The notes under the pieces were generated by a model. That model was given only the letters and a program-made list of their open reading frames with translations, did no database searches and was not told where the DNA came from. Both the position numbers and the translations under genes were made by a program. Shown one piece after another: positions 43,159 to 52,122 of a stretch of DNA of 64,000 nucleotides (positions are counted from its first letter, which is position 1; each line of letters starts with the position of its first letter). Location: NCBI RefSeq assembly GCF_900114045.1, contig NZ_FORQ01000001.1, positions 558,001-622,000 on the forward strand, given 5' to 3'. Origin of the DNA: Kaistella treverensis. GTDB lineage: Bacteria; Bacteroidota; Bacteroidia; Flavobacteriales; Weeksellaceae.

Positions 43159-43225
43159 TGCGCATTTAAATGTAAAATTTTAATTCATTTTATTTTTTAA
43201 AAGTGAACGAAATTAACCAAAGTCA

Positions 43226-44344
43226 ATGAAAGTTCTGAAGAAAATTATGATAGCAGTTTTAATATTAATTTCAGTTTTGGTGGTTTCCGGCTATTTTATT
43301 TTGCAGCACCCCAAATTCGGGAAAGCGCCGTCGGGAAAGCGCTTGGAAAGAATTAAAAAGTCGCCGCATTATAAAAATAATAGTTTTGACAATCTGAATT
43401 TTACGCCGCAACTCGCGGAAGATACTTCGATGCCGAAAGTGATGTACCGCTTTTTGTTTGGTAAAAATGGAAATGCCAAACCGCAGCAGAAATTCAATTT
43501 CACCAAAAGCAATCTAAAAAATTTAAATCCGAATGAAAACGTCTACGTTTGGATGGGACATTCTTCCTATTTTCTGCAGATTGACGGCAAAAAAATTCTG
43601 GTTGATCCGGTTTTCAGCGGAAATGCCTCACCATTTTCATTCACCACGAAAGCATTTGGAGGTTCAGATGTATACACGACAGACGACATTCCGGAGCTTG
43701 ATTATCTTATAATTTCGCACGATCATTGGGATCACCTCGATTACGAAACCGTGACAAAACTGCTGCCGAAAGTCAAGCAGGTAATCACCGGTTTGGGAAC
43801 AGGCGAACATCTGGAATATTGGGGTTATAAGCCTGAAAAAATTATCGAACTGGATTGGGGCGAAAGCGCAGATTTAGGAAACGGTTTTAAAGTTTATGCC
43901 GAAACAGCGCGGCATTTTTCCGGCAGAACATTCAAAAGAAATCAGGCAATTTGGGCAAGTTTTGTTTTCGAAACACCACAGCGAAAAATTTATCTCGGCG
44001 GCGATTCCGGTTTTGATGACCACTTTGAAAAAATCGGTAAAAAACACGGCGGTTTTGAACTTGCAATTTTAGAACTTGGGCAGTATAATAAAGACTGGCG
44101 CTATATTCATATGTTGCCCGAAGAATTTCTGGTTGCAGCGAAAAACCTAAACGCGAAGCACATCATTCCGGTTCACAATTCGAAATTTGAGCTTTCACTG
44201 CACAGCTGGAAAGAACCTCTGGAGAAAATTACCGCGCTAAACAAAATCGAAAAATTACCGCTTATAACGCCCAAAATTGGTGAAATTGTTCATTGGCAGG
44301 ATGACACCAAAACTTACGAAAATTGGTGGGAAGCTTATGATTAA
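43226..44344 (+). CDS. Metallo-beta-lactamase-fold hydrolase (NAPE-PLD-like)
   Basis: The 372-residue product has one N-terminal membrane helix (IMIAVLILISVLVVSGYFI) and a metallo-beta-lactamase domain. The metal motif HxHxDH is present in SHDHWDHLDY near residue 165, with further ligands in ARHFSGR near 230 and GGDSGFDDHF near 260. The order and spacing fit the phospholipase-D-like (NAPE-PLD/RomA) group that acts on membrane lipids. The anchor suggests it works at the inner membrane or in the periplasm. Substrate unknown. Confidence 0.85.
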   Translation: MKVLKKIMIAVLILISVLVVSGYFILQHPKFGKAPSGKRLERIKKSPHYKNNSFDNLNFTPQLAEDTSMPKVMYRFLFGKNGNAKPQQKFNFTKSNLKNLNPNENVYVWMGHSSYFLQIDGKKILVDPVFSGNASPFSFTTKAFGGSDVYTTDDIPELDYLIISHDHWDHLDYETVTKLLPKVKQVITGLGTGEHLEYWGYKPEKIIELDWGESADLGNGFKVYAETARHFSGRTFKRNQAIWASFVFETPQRKIYLGGDSGFDDHFEKIGKKHGGFELAILELGQYNKDWRYIHMLPEEFLVAAKNLNAKHIIPVHNSKFELSLHSWKEPLEKITALNKIEKLPLITPKIGEIVHWQDDTKTYENWWEAYD

Positions 44345-44375
44345 CCGTTTGGAACGAATTTTTCTGAATTAAAAA

Positions 44376-44413
44376 TTCGCCGTTAAAACGCCTGATTTTT
44401 GCAAAACGGCGAA
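44376..44413. repeat. 9-bp inverted repeat between the hydrolase and TspO-like genes
   Basis: TTCGCCGTT (44376-44384) and AACGGCGAA (44405-44413) are exact reverse complements. The 20-base loop holds GCCTGATTTTTGC, which belongs to the dispersed motif. Three CTAAAA units follow directly before the next start codon. Confidence 0.55.
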
Positions 44414-44437
44414 AAACTAAAACTAAAACTAAAAACC

Positions 44438-45211
44438 ATGAAAAAAACATTACAGATTGCCAACGGCTTCGCTTTAGTTTTCACCATTATCTTCAATTAT
44501 TTAAGCAACACGGGCATTTTCGACGGTAAAACGATCGGTGATGTTTCCGACCAATACAAAACTTTAATTACACCCCCAGGTTATGCTTTTTCGATTTGGG
44601 GTTTAATCTACCTTTTCATGCTGGCTTTCGTAATTTATACCGGCCGAAGTTTATTTAAACCCGAAAAAAACGACACTGACAAATTTGTAGAAAAAATAGG
44701 TTGGTGGTTCGTTCTTTCCTGTGTTGCAAACTGTTCCTGGATCGTCGTTTGGTTGTATGGTTACGCAGGTTTTTCAGTTTTAATTTTAATTGTCGCGCTG
44801 GTTTCTTTGCTAATGATTTTAATACCAGCTTTAGATTTTGCTAAAAGCGGCTTAAAAAAGTGGTTAATAAGCTTTCCATTTCAGATTTACGCCGGTTGGA
44901 TGAGTGTTGCGCTGATTGTTGCCACCGCTTCTTGGCTGCAAAAAATTGGCTGGAACGGTTTCGGCATTCCGGAAGCGGCCTGGACCATTATTCTAATCAG
45001 CATTGCTACTGTTATTCATCTATTGATGACGTGGAGAAAAAATGCTCCGTTTTTCGCATTTGTCGGAGCTTGGGCTTTTGTCGCAATTGCGCAGTCAAAC
45101 AGCGACACCAATTCTGTCGTTAACACTTACGCGATTATTGCAGCGGTTGTTTTAGTAATCAGCAGCGTTATCCATTTATTTAAATTTAAAACTGCCACCG
45201 CCCAACCTTAA
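44438..45211 (+). CDS. TspO/MBR-like tryptophan-rich membrane protein
   Basis: The 257-residue membrane protein has about seven hydrophobic helices and many Trp. The block TPPGYAFSIWGLIYLFMLAF near residue 46 matches the TspO/MBR signature, and the order of helices is that of the longer two-part homologues in Bacteroidetes. TspO proteins bind tetrapyrroles and affect stress responses; the ligand here is unknown. The ATG at 44438 is preferred over one 13 codons upstream that would add a basic repeat-derived tail. Confidence 0.75.
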   Translation: MKKTLQIANGFALVFTIIFNYLSNTGIFDGKTIGDVSDQYKTLITPPGYAFSIWGLIYLFMLAFVIYTGRSLFKPEKNDTDKFVEKIGWWFVLSCVANCSWIVVWLYGYAGFSVLILIVALVSLLMILIPALDFAKSGLKKWLISFPFQIYAGWMSVALIVATASWLQKIGWNGFGIPEAAWTIILISIATVIHLLMTWRKNAPFFAFVGAWAFVAIAQSNSDTNSVVNTYAIIAAVVLVISSVIHLFKFKTATAQP

Positions 45212-45254
45212 TTTTAAAATCTTTAGTGTCTTTAAGGCTAAAAAAATAGTTTCG

Positions 45255-45262
45255 TAAATTTG
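45255..45262 (+). promoter_or_regulatory. -7 element (TAAATTTG) of the alpha/beta hydrolase gene
   Basis: TAAATTTG lies 15 bases before the ATG at 45278 and overlaps the alternative TTG start at 45260, which therefore cannot be used from this promoter. Confidence 0.5.
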
Positions 45263-45277
45263 AGGAAATTCAAAAAA

Positions 45278-46279
45278 ATGTCATTTAAGCAGCTAATTTT
45301 TTCCGTGTTCTTTCTGTTTTTCATTTCCTGCAATGCACAGAATCTTTCTAAACTTCAACCTTTGGATGCGGAGCTGACTACTGTAAAATATCCGTTTCCG
45401 GTTCATTTTAAAGAAGTGAAAAACCAAGGACAAAACTTGAAAATGGCTTTCATGGATGCAAAACCTGAAAAACCAAACGGTAAAACCATTGTTCTACTTC
45501 ACGGTAAAAATTTCAACGGATATTATTTCGAACAAACCGCGAAAGCGCTTTTAAAAGAAGGTTTTCGCGTCATAATGCCGGATCAGATTGGTTTCGGGAA
45601 ATCGTCGAAACCGAAACAGTATCAATTCAGTTTTCAGCAACTTGCAGAAAATACCAAAATTATTTTAGATGATATAAAAATCGAAAAATTTATCCTTTTA
45701 GGCCATTCAATGGGCGGAATGTTGGCCACGAAAATCGCAGTGATGTATCCCGAAAGCGTGGAAAAACTCATCCTGGAAAATTCGATTGGTCTGGAAGATT
45801 ACCGGAACTTTTCACCATACCAAAACATCGATCAATTGTACGCTTCCGAGCTTAAAAACACCTACCATTCCTACAAAGATTATCAGCTGAAATTTTACTA
45901 CGACGGAAAATGGAAACCTGAATACGACCCGTGGCTGAATCTTTTAGCTGGCTGGACGATTTCAAAAGATTTCCCGATAACTGCCTGGAACGCCGCGCTG
46001 ACCACCGATATGATTTACACGCAACCTGTGGTTGACGATTTTGAAAAAATTACAGCGCCAACGCTTTTAATCATCGGTACGCGGGACAGAACCGCGATTG
46101 GCAAAGGAAATGCACCGAAAGAATTGCAGCCGCTGATGGGACTTTACCAAAATTTAGGCAAAGAAACCCAGAAAAAAATTAAAGGTTCTAAACTTGTAGA
46201 GCTGGAAAATGTAGGACATTCGCCGCACATCGAAGTTTTTGACCGATTTATAAAACCGCTGCTGGAATTTATCAAATAA
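45278..46279 (+). CDS. Alpha/beta-fold hydrolase, lipoprotein
   Basis: The 333-residue product has a lipoprotein signal (MSFKQLIFSVFFLFFISC, Cys at 18) and an alpha/beta hydrolase fold: LLHGKNFNGYYFE with the oxyanion His-Gly near residue 75, the nucleophile Ser in LGHSMGG near 147, acid Asp in IIGTRDRTAIG near 266 and catalytic His in ENVGHSPHIE near 310. The substrate is unknown. It is followed by a perfect terminator before the AraC-type regulator. Confidence 0.86.
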   Translation: MSFKQLIFSVFFLFFISCNAQNLSKLQPLDAELTTVKYPFPVHFKEVKNQGQNLKMAFMDAKPEKPNGKTIVLLHGKNFNGYYFEQTAKALLKEGFRVIMPDQIGFGKSSKPKQYQFSFQQLAENTKIILDDIKIEKFILLGHSMGGMLATKIAVMYPESVEKLILENSIGLEDYRNFSPYQNIDQLYASELKNTYHSYKDYQLKFYYDGKWKPEYDPWLNLLAGWTISKDFPITAWNAALTTDMIYTQPVVDDFEKITAPTLLIIGTRDRTAIGKGNAPKELQPLMGLYQNLGKETQKKIKGSKLVELENVGHSPHIEVFDRFIKPLLEFIK

Positions 46280-46294
46280 GCATTTAGAAAATGG

Positions 46295-46327
46295 AAAATT
46301 TGCCCTTTTAACGGCAAATTTTTTTGT
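46295..46327 (+). terminator. Terminator before the AraC-type regulator
   Basis: AAATTTGCC (46296-46304) pairs perfectly with GGCAAATTT (46313-46321) around CTTTTAAC, then a T-run. It is the clearest full version of the dispersed motif. Confidence 0.85.
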
Positions 46328-46352
46328 GCCGGATTTTTTGTAATTTTAAAAA

Positions 46353-47228
46353 ATGGGTCAAAAGGTTTACTATAATGGTGTTTATGGCGAGCAATCGATA
46401 AAGTTGGTACGTGAAATCATCAATATTATTCCGTTGGACGATGTTTTCAGCAAATCCGGATATTCCATAAAATCGCACGCGCACCGCAATTTGTTCCAAA
46501 TTTTCGTGCTTGAAAAGGGCAAAATTAAGCTTTTGGCGAACAACGAAAAATATTCCGTCTCAAAGCCTTCCGTTCTCACGATTCCGCAATCTGTACTTCA
46601 TGGTTTGGAGTTTGAGCCGGGCTCCAAAGGTTATTTGATTTCACTTTCCGCAAACGCTGTGGACCAAATGCTGAAGTTTGATGTGGCAGTAATTTACGAA
46701 CTCGACACCATCAGCATTACCGAAATCAATCAGGAAAACCAGCTCGTTCAGGACGCCTATACAACAATTAAAAAATGTATTTTCGAATATCAAAACCAGC
46801 TTCCGGGCAAAGATTTGGCGCTGCAATATTTGGTCGGTATGCTTTTGCTGCGGCTTTACCGCATCAGCCAGGCGCACCAAACGCAGATTCACACGCTGAA
46901 TCAGAACGAAAGAAAGGTTTTCCGAAAATTTAAAAAACTGGTTCAGGAAAATAATTCCATTAAGAAAAAAATCGAAGATTACGCTTCCGAGCTCGGAATT
47001 TCTGTAGCGTCGCTCAGCCAAATCTGCAAAACGATTTCCGGTAAAACGCCGAAAGAAGTCATCCTGGATTTCCTGATTTTGAACATCAAATCAACCTTGA
47101 AAAATATGGAATACAGCATTTCCGAAGTTTCCTATCAGTTTGATATTGATGATCCGAGCTACTTTGCGCGGCTTTTCAAGCAGAAAACCGGACAAACGCC
47201 GAAACAATACCGCGCAAATTATAATTAA
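46353..47228 (+). CDS. AraC-family transcriptional regulator of the catechol operon
   Basis: The 291-residue product has an N-terminal cupin-like sensor region (HRNLFQIFVLEKGKIKLLANNEKYSV... near residue 45) and a C-terminal AraC DNA-binding domain (about residues 185-290) with two helix-turn-helix parts, ending in the family signature ISEVSYQFDIDDPSYFARLFKQKTGQTPKQYR. It lies directly upstream of catB in the same direction with a 167-base gap that carries two ATCCTA repeats 21 bases apart. It probably activates the operon in response to a pathway compound such as muconate; the inducer is inference. Confidence 0.88.
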   Translation: MGQKVYYNGVYGEQSIKLVREIINIIPLDDVFSKSGYSIKSHAHRNLFQIFVLEKGKIKLLANNEKYSVSKPSVLTIPQSVLHGLEFEPGSKGYLISLSANAVDQMLKFDVAVIYELDTISITEINQENQLVQDAYTTIKKCIFEYQNQLPGKDLALQYLVGMLLLRLYRISQAHQTQIHTLNQNERKVFRKFKKLVQENNSIKKKIEDYASELGISVASLSQICKTISGKTPKEVILDFLILNIKSTLKNMEYSISEVSYQFDIDDPSYFARLFKQKTGQTPKQYRANYN

Positions 47229-47292
47229 CCAGCAATTCATCTTCTTTTAAAATCGCATCTTAAACCGCCAATTTTTCTGGTATTTCCAATTT

Positions 47293-47319
47293 ATCCTAGT
47301 AATAATTGAAAAAATCCTA
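47293..47319 (+). promoter_or_regulatory. Candidate AraC-type operator upstream of catB
   Basis: ATCCTA occurs at 47293-47298 and again at 47314-47319, a 21-base repeat distance (two helical turns). AraC-type activators typically bind direct half-sites at this spacing. The catB start is 77 bases further on. The half-sites are short, so chance is possible. Confidence 0.4.
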
Positions 47320-47395
47320 TTTTTCTGGAAATAAGAGTGGTAAATTCGGTATTCAATTAAGTTACAGCAATTTAACTTTAAAAATATGAGCACTA

Positions 47396-48520
47396 ATGGC
47401 AGATTTTCCCAGAATTACAAGCGTTGAAGCGGACATTATTGAACTGCCGACCATTCGTCCGCACAAACTGTCGATGACCACCATGATGAGCCAAACAATG
47501 GTAATCATTAAAATTACCTCGGACGACGGAATTATCGGCTGGGGCGAAGCAACCACAATCGGTGGAATGACCTACGGTCCAGAATCTCCGGAGGCGATGA
47601 AACTCACCATCGAGCGATATATTTCGCCATTACTGAGCGGGAAAGATGCTTCAAATATCAATGCTTTAATGCTTGATATCAATAAAAATGTGAAAGGCAG
47701 CACATTTGCAAAAGCAGGAATAGAAACCGCCTTGCTTGATGCTTTGGGAAAAAGACTGAATGTTTCCGTTTCGCAGCTTTTGGGCGGTGCAGTTCGCATA
47801 GAACTTCCGGTTTTATGGACTTTAGCCAGCGGTAATACCGAAAAAGATATCGAGGAAGCTCAGTATTTAATTTCAATCAACCGGCATGACACTTTTAAAC
47901 TCAAAATCGGCAGTAACGAACCAAAAAAAGATGTTGCACACGTTGTCGCAATTAAAAAAGCGCTGGGCGAAAACATTAAAATTACGGTTGACATTAACCA
48001 AGCCTGGGACGAATTTACCGCAAAAACCTGGATTAAAGTTTTACAGGAAAACGGCGTGGATTTAATTGAACAGCCGATTATTAAAACCAATTTTGACGGT
48101 TTAGCACGCTTAACCGAATTTTTCCATGTTCCGATTATGGCGGATGAAGCTGTTGCAACCACTGAAGATGCGATGAAACTTGCAAAAATTCACGGTGGAA
48201 GCGTTTTCGCTGTTAAAATTATGAAAGCCGGAGGTTTGTACAATTCCGCGAAAATAGCGGCAATTGCAGATGCTGCAGATATTGCGCTTTACGGCGGCAC
48301 AATGCTCGAAGGCACCATCGGTTCGGTTGCTTCGGCGCACGTTTTCAGCACTTTTAATAAGTTGCAATGGGGCACCGAACTTTTCGGTCCGTTGCTCCTG
48401 ACGGACGATATTGTAACCAACCCGATGGTTTTCAAAGACCGCCAACTTTCCGTCCCGAATAGTCCGGGTCTCGGAATTGAAATTGACACCGATAAACTCA
48501 ATCACTTTAAAAGAAAATAA
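47396..48520 (+). CDS. catB: Muconate cycloisomerase
   Basis: CatB converts cis,cis-muconate to muconolactone. The 374-residue enolase-superfamily protein has the catalytic Lys pair in FKLKIGS near residue 169, metal ligands in VDINQAW near 198, EQP near 224 and ADEAV near 249, and KIMKAGG near 274. The N-terminal capping domain contains GIIGWGEATTIGG. Its place directly before catC and catA supports muconate rather than another substrate of the superfamily. It is the first gene of the operon; catC begins 3 bases after its stop. Confidence 0.93.
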   Translation: MADFPRITSVEADIIELPTIRPHKLSMTTMMSQTMVIIKITSDDGIIGWGEATTIGGMTYGPESPEAMKLTIERYISPLLSGKDASNINALMLDINKNVKGSTFAKAGIETALLDALGKRLNVSVSQLLGGAVRIELPVLWTLASGNTEKDIEEAQYLISINRHDTFKLKIGSNEPKKDVAHVVAIKKALGENIKITVDINQAWDEFTAKTWIKVLQENGVDLIEQPIIKTNFDGLARLTEFFHVPIMADEAVATTEDAMKLAKIHGGSVFAVKIMKAGGLYNSAKIAAIADAADIALYGGTMLEGTIGSVASAHVFSTFNKLQWGTELFGPLLLTDDIVTNPMVFKDRQLSVPNSPGLGIEIDTDKLNHFKRK

Positions 48521-48523
48521 ATC

Positions 48524-48814
48524 ATGGTATACGTAGTAGAAATGGATGTGAAAATCCCTGAAAGCTGGGATGAAGACAAGTTAAAAAGCTTCCTTGAAAG
48601 AGAAAAAGAGACGTCTCAAAAATGGCAAAATTCCGGGAAGTGGAAACATCTTTGGCGTGTGGCAGGAAAATATTCTAATATCAGCATACTGGATGTTGAA
48701 AGTCCGGAAGAACTGCATGAAATCATCAGCTCTCTCCCACTTTTCCCATACATGAATATAAAAGTGACAAGCATTTGCAAACACCCAAATGCCATCAAAG
48801 AAAATTTACTATAA
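48524..48814 (+). CDS. catC: Muconolactone delta-isomerase
   Basis: CatC shifts the double bond of muconolactone to give 3-oxoadipate enol-lactone. The 96-residue product matches the family over its whole length: MVYVVEMDVKIPESWDEDKL at the start, KWKHLWRVAGKYSNISI in the middle and HEIISSLPLFPYMNIKVTSICKHP at the end. It is translationally close to catB (3-base gap) and 32 bases before catA. Confidence 0.94.
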   Translation: MVYVVEMDVKIPESWDEDKLKSFLEREKETSQKWQNSGKWKHLWRVAGKYSNISILDVESPEELHEIISSLPLFPYMNIKVTSICKHPNAIKENLL

Positions 48815-48846
48815 TCAAAAGAATATTAATAAAAAAATTACGAATT

Positions 48847-49782
48847 ATGTTGACAAGAGAACAGATAGACGAAGTTTACGACAAAATAGTTTCTAAAGAA
48901 AGCGCTGAAGCCGGAAATCCGCGCGTGAAAGAAATCACTAACCGATTGCTGAAAGATCTATTTTATGCGATGGTTGATCTTAATATCACATCTGAAGAAA
49001 TGTGGCACGCCGCCGATTTTCTGCGCGAAGTTGGCGAAACCAACCAATGGGGACTGGTGTTCGCCGGAACCGGAATTGAACATTTTATCGACGTTATGGA
49101 AGATCAGGCAGACAAAGAAGCCGGTATTGAAGGCGTTACCGCAAGAACCATTGAAGGGCCGCTTTACGTTGCCGGCGCACCGGAAACCCAATCGTACGCT
49201 GAGCTTGAAAATGATCCGGAAGAAAACCGGGATTTGGAAAGATTTTATATGGAAGGTCAGATTAAAGATGTTCACGGAAATCCTGTCGAAGGTGCTTTAC
49301 TTGAGGTCTGGCATTGCAACGGAAACGGAATGTATTCCTATTTCGATACTTCGCAATCGGAATTCAATTTACGACGCGCGATCAAAGTTGGAGCGGATGG
49401 TAAATATAAATTCAAAACCATTGTTCCGCCAGGATACGCGTGTCCTCCGGGAAGCCCAACTGAACGACTAATGTCGATGCTTGGCAGACATGGCGCAAGA
49501 CCGGCGCATATTCACTTTTTTGTGACACATCCGGATTACCGCAAACTCACCACGCAAATCAATATTGAAGGCGATCCATTAATCTACGACGATTTTGCTT
49601 TTGCAACGCGCGAGGAACTCGTACCGCATATCAGCAGACACACGGCCGAAGAAGCGGAAGCAAACGGTTACGAAAAAGAACCTTATGCGCACGCAACTTT
49701 TAATTTCTCAATAATTAAAGAAGTTAAAGCGCCAGACGACGGTGAAAACCACCGTTCACGAGCTTCCTACGAAAACGCGTAG
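48847..49782 (+). CDS. catA: Catechol 1,2-dioxygenase
   Basis: CatA opens the catechol ring between the hydroxyls (intradiol) to give cis,cis-muconate, using non-heme Fe(III). The 311-residue product has the N-terminal helical dimerisation domain and GPLYVAGAP near residue 104. The iron ligands are Tyr near 163 (MYSYFD), Tyr near 197 (PPGYACPP) and His near 221 and 223 (RPAHIHFF). A frame open from 48775 overlaps catC, but the conserved start MLTREQIDEVYDKIV is at 48847. It follows catC by 32 bases and precedes pcaD. Confidence 0.95.
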   Translation: MLTREQIDEVYDKIVSKESAEAGNPRVKEITNRLLKDLFYAMVDLNITSEEMWHAADFLREVGETNQWGLVFAGTGIEHFIDVMEDQADKEAGIEGVTARTIEGPLYVAGAPETQSYAELENDPEENRDLERFYMEGQIKDVHGNPVEGALLEVWHCNGNGMYSYFDTSQSEFNLRRAIKVGADGKYKFKTIVPPGYACPPGSPTERLMSMLGRHGARPAHIHFFVTHPDYRKLTTQINIEGDPLIYDDFAFATREELVPHISRHTAEEAEANGYEKEPYAHATFNFSIIKEVKAPDDGENHRSRASYENA

Positions 49783-49801
49783 CTCACCAAAATAGCAAAT
49801 C

Positions 49802-49838
49802 TGCCAAACTCTTCATTTTCGGATGTGGAGTTTTGGCA
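49802..49838 (+). repeat. Stem-loop between catA and pcaD
   Basis: TGCCAAACTC (49802-49811) is nearly complementary to GAGTTTTGGCA (49828-49838), with one extra base. There is no U-run, so it may be an intercistronic processing or stability element rather than a terminator. Confidence 0.45.
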
Positions 49839-49856
49839 ATATAAATATCACAAAAA

Positions 49857-50633
49857 ATGCCCAAAATAACCGTCAATAAAGCCGTTTTAAATTACAAATT
49901 CCTGGACAACGGAAAAGCTGAAACCTTGGTTTTTTCAAATTCCCTCGGGACGAATTATTCCATGTGGGCGAAGCAGGAAAATGAACTTTCGAAACATTTC
50001 AACCTTTTATTTTCCGATACTCGCGGTCATGGAGAAAGCGAAACAACCGACGGCGATTACTCTGCTGAACTTTTAGGAAATGATATTTTGGAGCTGACAG
50101 AAATTTTAGGCTTTAAAAGCTTTATTTTTTGCGGTTTATCGATGGGCGGATTAGTCGGACAATGGCTGGCGCTAAATGGCGGATCGCGCGTTGAAAAGCT
50201 CATTTTATGCAATACTTCTCCTAAAATCGGAACGAAGGAAAGCTGGAATGAGAGAATTTCAATTGTTAAAACTAAAGGACTGAAACCTGTTGGCGAAAAC
50301 ACCGCCGAAAAATGGTTTACCGATGATTTCATTAAAAACGAACCTGAAGAAGTTCAGCAAATTTTAGAAAATTTCAAAAAAAATTCAGCCCAGGGTTATT
50401 CTTCATGTTGCGCTATGGTTCGCGATGCAGATTTTAGTGAAGAGATAAAAAACATCGAAAAACCGGTTTTAATTATTTCCGGAAGTGAAGATCCGGTAAC
50501 TACCGTCGATGACGGAAATAAGATGCAGAAACTCATTAAAAATTCACAGCATATAATTTTAAATGCAAGACATTTATCGGCTTTTGAATGTCCAAAAGAA
50601 TTTAATGACGCTCTGCTGAATTTTTTGAAATAA
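49857..50633 (+). CDS. pcaD: 3-oxoadipate enol-lactonase
   Basis: PcaD hydrolyses 3-oxoadipate enol-lactone to 3-oxoadipate. The 258-residue alpha/beta hydrolase has SNSLGTNYSMW with the oxyanion region near residue 28, DTRGHGESETTDGDY near 59, the nucleophile Ser in GLSMGGLVGQW near 96, acid Asp in ISGSEDPVTT near 212 and His in ARHLSAFE near 238. Motifs and operon position agree. A stem-loop lies in the 74-base gap after catA. Confidence 0.92.
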   Translation: MPKITVNKAVLNYKFLDNGKAETLVFSNSLGTNYSMWAKQENELSKHFNLLFSDTRGHGESETTDGDYSAELLGNDILELTEILGFKSFIFCGLSMGGLVGQWLALNGGSRVEKLILCNTSPKIGTKESWNERISIVKTKGLKPVGENTAEKWFTDDFIKNEPEEVQQILENFKKNSAQGYSSCCAMVRDADFSEEIKNIEKPVLIISGSEDPVTTVDDGNKMQKLIKNSQHIILNARHLSAFECPKEFNDALLNFLK

Positions 50634-50667
50634 AGAAAAATTTGCCGCTTTAAGGGCAAAAAAATAT
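50634..50667. repeat. Dispersed motif copy with reversed terminator polarity inside the cat operon
   Basis: TTTGCC (50641-50646) pairs with GGCAAA (50655-50660). The U-run would lie on the minus strand, so it cannot terminate the plus-strand operon in the usual way. Confidence 0.5.
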
Positions 50668-50732
50668 GAAGTGTCTTTTGCAATCATTTTAAATTATTGT
50701 AAACCATTTGATTAAAATTTAAAACTCAAGTA

Positions 50733-52079
50733 ATGAAAAATGTACCACAAATAAGTCCAAAAGAAGCTGCCAAACTCGTAAAAAGTGGTGATACACTTTT
50801 GCAAGGCGGCTTCGGCATGACAGGAAATCCGGTTCACCTAATGCACGCGCTTGCGGAAACGGAAACCAAAGATTTAACATTTATAGGAAATAATGTTGGC
50901 GAACCCGGTCTCGGTGGCGGGCGGCTTTTGCGAAACGGACAGTTAAAAAAAATGATCGGTTCGTTTTTCACATCAAATCCCGAAGCGGTGAAATCCGCAC
51001 AAAATGGTGATGTTAAATATGAGCTTATTCCGCAGGGAACTTTAGCTGAAGCGGTGCGCGCAGGCGGCGCAGGTATTGGTGGTTTTTATACCGTAACCGC
51101 AGCAGGAACCGAAATCGCAAAAGGCAAAGAAACGAAAGTAATCAACGGAAAAGAAATGGTTTTTGTTCCCGCAATTCGCGGAAATGTCGCCTTTGTCCGC
51201 GCCTGGAAAGCTGATGCCGCCGGTAATCTGCAGTATCGGATGACCGAGCAGAACTTTAATAAAGCTTTTGCGACCGCCGCAGATTTGGTCATAGCTGAAG
51301 TTGAGGAAATCGTAGAAGTTGGCGAAATTGCTCCGGAAAATATTCATACGCAAGGCTGCTACGTTGATTATTTGGTACAGGCGCACACCACTTTGGAAGA
51401 ATTGGGAAGTTCTGGCTCAGTAAATAAATCGAAAGTAGTTTCCGAAAAGCGGATGAATATGGCAAAACGCGCTTTAGCTGAACTGCGTAAAGGCGAAGTC
51501 GTGAATTTAGGAATTGGAATTCCAACCTTAGTAGCTGATTTAATTACACCCGAACACGGAATAATTTTACACACCGAAAACGGAATGCTCGGCGTAGGTC
51601 CCGTTCCACAAGACGGCGGCGGCGCAATGGATTATCCGGTAAATGCGGGCAAAATTCCAGTAACAGCGCTTCCGGGAACTAGCTATTTTGACAGCGCGGA
51701 ATCGTTCGCGATGATTCGCGGTGGTCACGTAGATACCGCCGTAATGGGCGGTTTGCAGGTAGATGAAGCCGGAAATTTAGCAAACTGGGCAGTCCCGGGA
51801 GAACCGCTTTTGGGTGTTGGCGGCGCAATGGATTTAGCATCCGGTGCGAAAAAACTCATCATTACCATGATGCACACGGAAAAAGACGGAACTTCGAAAA
51901 TAGTTCCCGTTTGCGACTTGCCATTAACCACGAAAGGTGCGGTAGACATGGTGATTACTGATTTGGCGGTTTTCCGCTATTTAAATGGTAAACTAACTTT
52001 AACCGAATTATTACCCGGTGCAACCATTGAAGAAATACGCGAAAAAACAGCTGCAAAATTCGAAGAAAAACTGCAGTAA
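50733..52079 (+). CDS. 3-oxoacid (3-oxoadipate) CoA-transferase, A and B subunits fused
   Basis: The 448-residue protein combines both subunits of a family I CoA-transferase in one chain. The A part (about residues 1-225) has [15 protein letters not shown] and [12 protein letters not shown]; the B part (about 235-448) has [14 protein letters not shown] and the catalytic Glu in TENGMLGVG near residue 282, then [14 protein letters not shown]. Between catABC/pcaD and the thiolase gene the substrate is most likely 3-oxoadipate with succinyl-CoA as donor (PcaI plus PcaJ). In most proteobacteria these are two genes, so the fusion is notable, though fused forms exist for related enzymes such as SCOT. 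Confidence 0.88.
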   Translation: MKNVPQISPKEAAKLVKSGDTLLQGGFGMTGNPVHLMHALAETETKDLTFIGNNVGEPGLGGGRLLRNGQLKKMIGSFFTSNPEAVKSAQNGDVKYELIPQGTLAEAVRAGGAGIGGFYTVTAAGTEIAKGKETKVINGKEMVFVPAIRGNVAFVRAWKADAAGNLQYRMTEQNFNKAFATAADLVIAEVEEIVEVGEIAPENIHTQGCYVDYLVQAHTTLEELGSSGSVNKSKVVSEKRMNMAKRALAELRKGEVVNLGIGIPTLVADLITPEHGIILHTENGMLGVGPVPQDGGGAMDYPVNAGKIPVTALPGTSYFDSAESFAMIRGGHVDTAVMGGLQVDEAGNLANWAVPGEPLLGVGGAMDLASGAKKLIITMMHTEKDGTSKIVPVCDLPLTTKGAVDMVITDLAVFRYLNGKLTLTELLPGATIEEIREKTAAKFEEKLQ

Positions 52080-52122
52080 ACTTTTGCAAAAGCACGGCTG
52101 TTTTCGAAATTAAATTTTAATT

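Noticed and set aside
47386-47427. A 13-codon reading frame overlapping the catB start as a leader peptide
   Set aside because: It is very short, lacks repeated regulatory codons and no attenuator hairpin follows.
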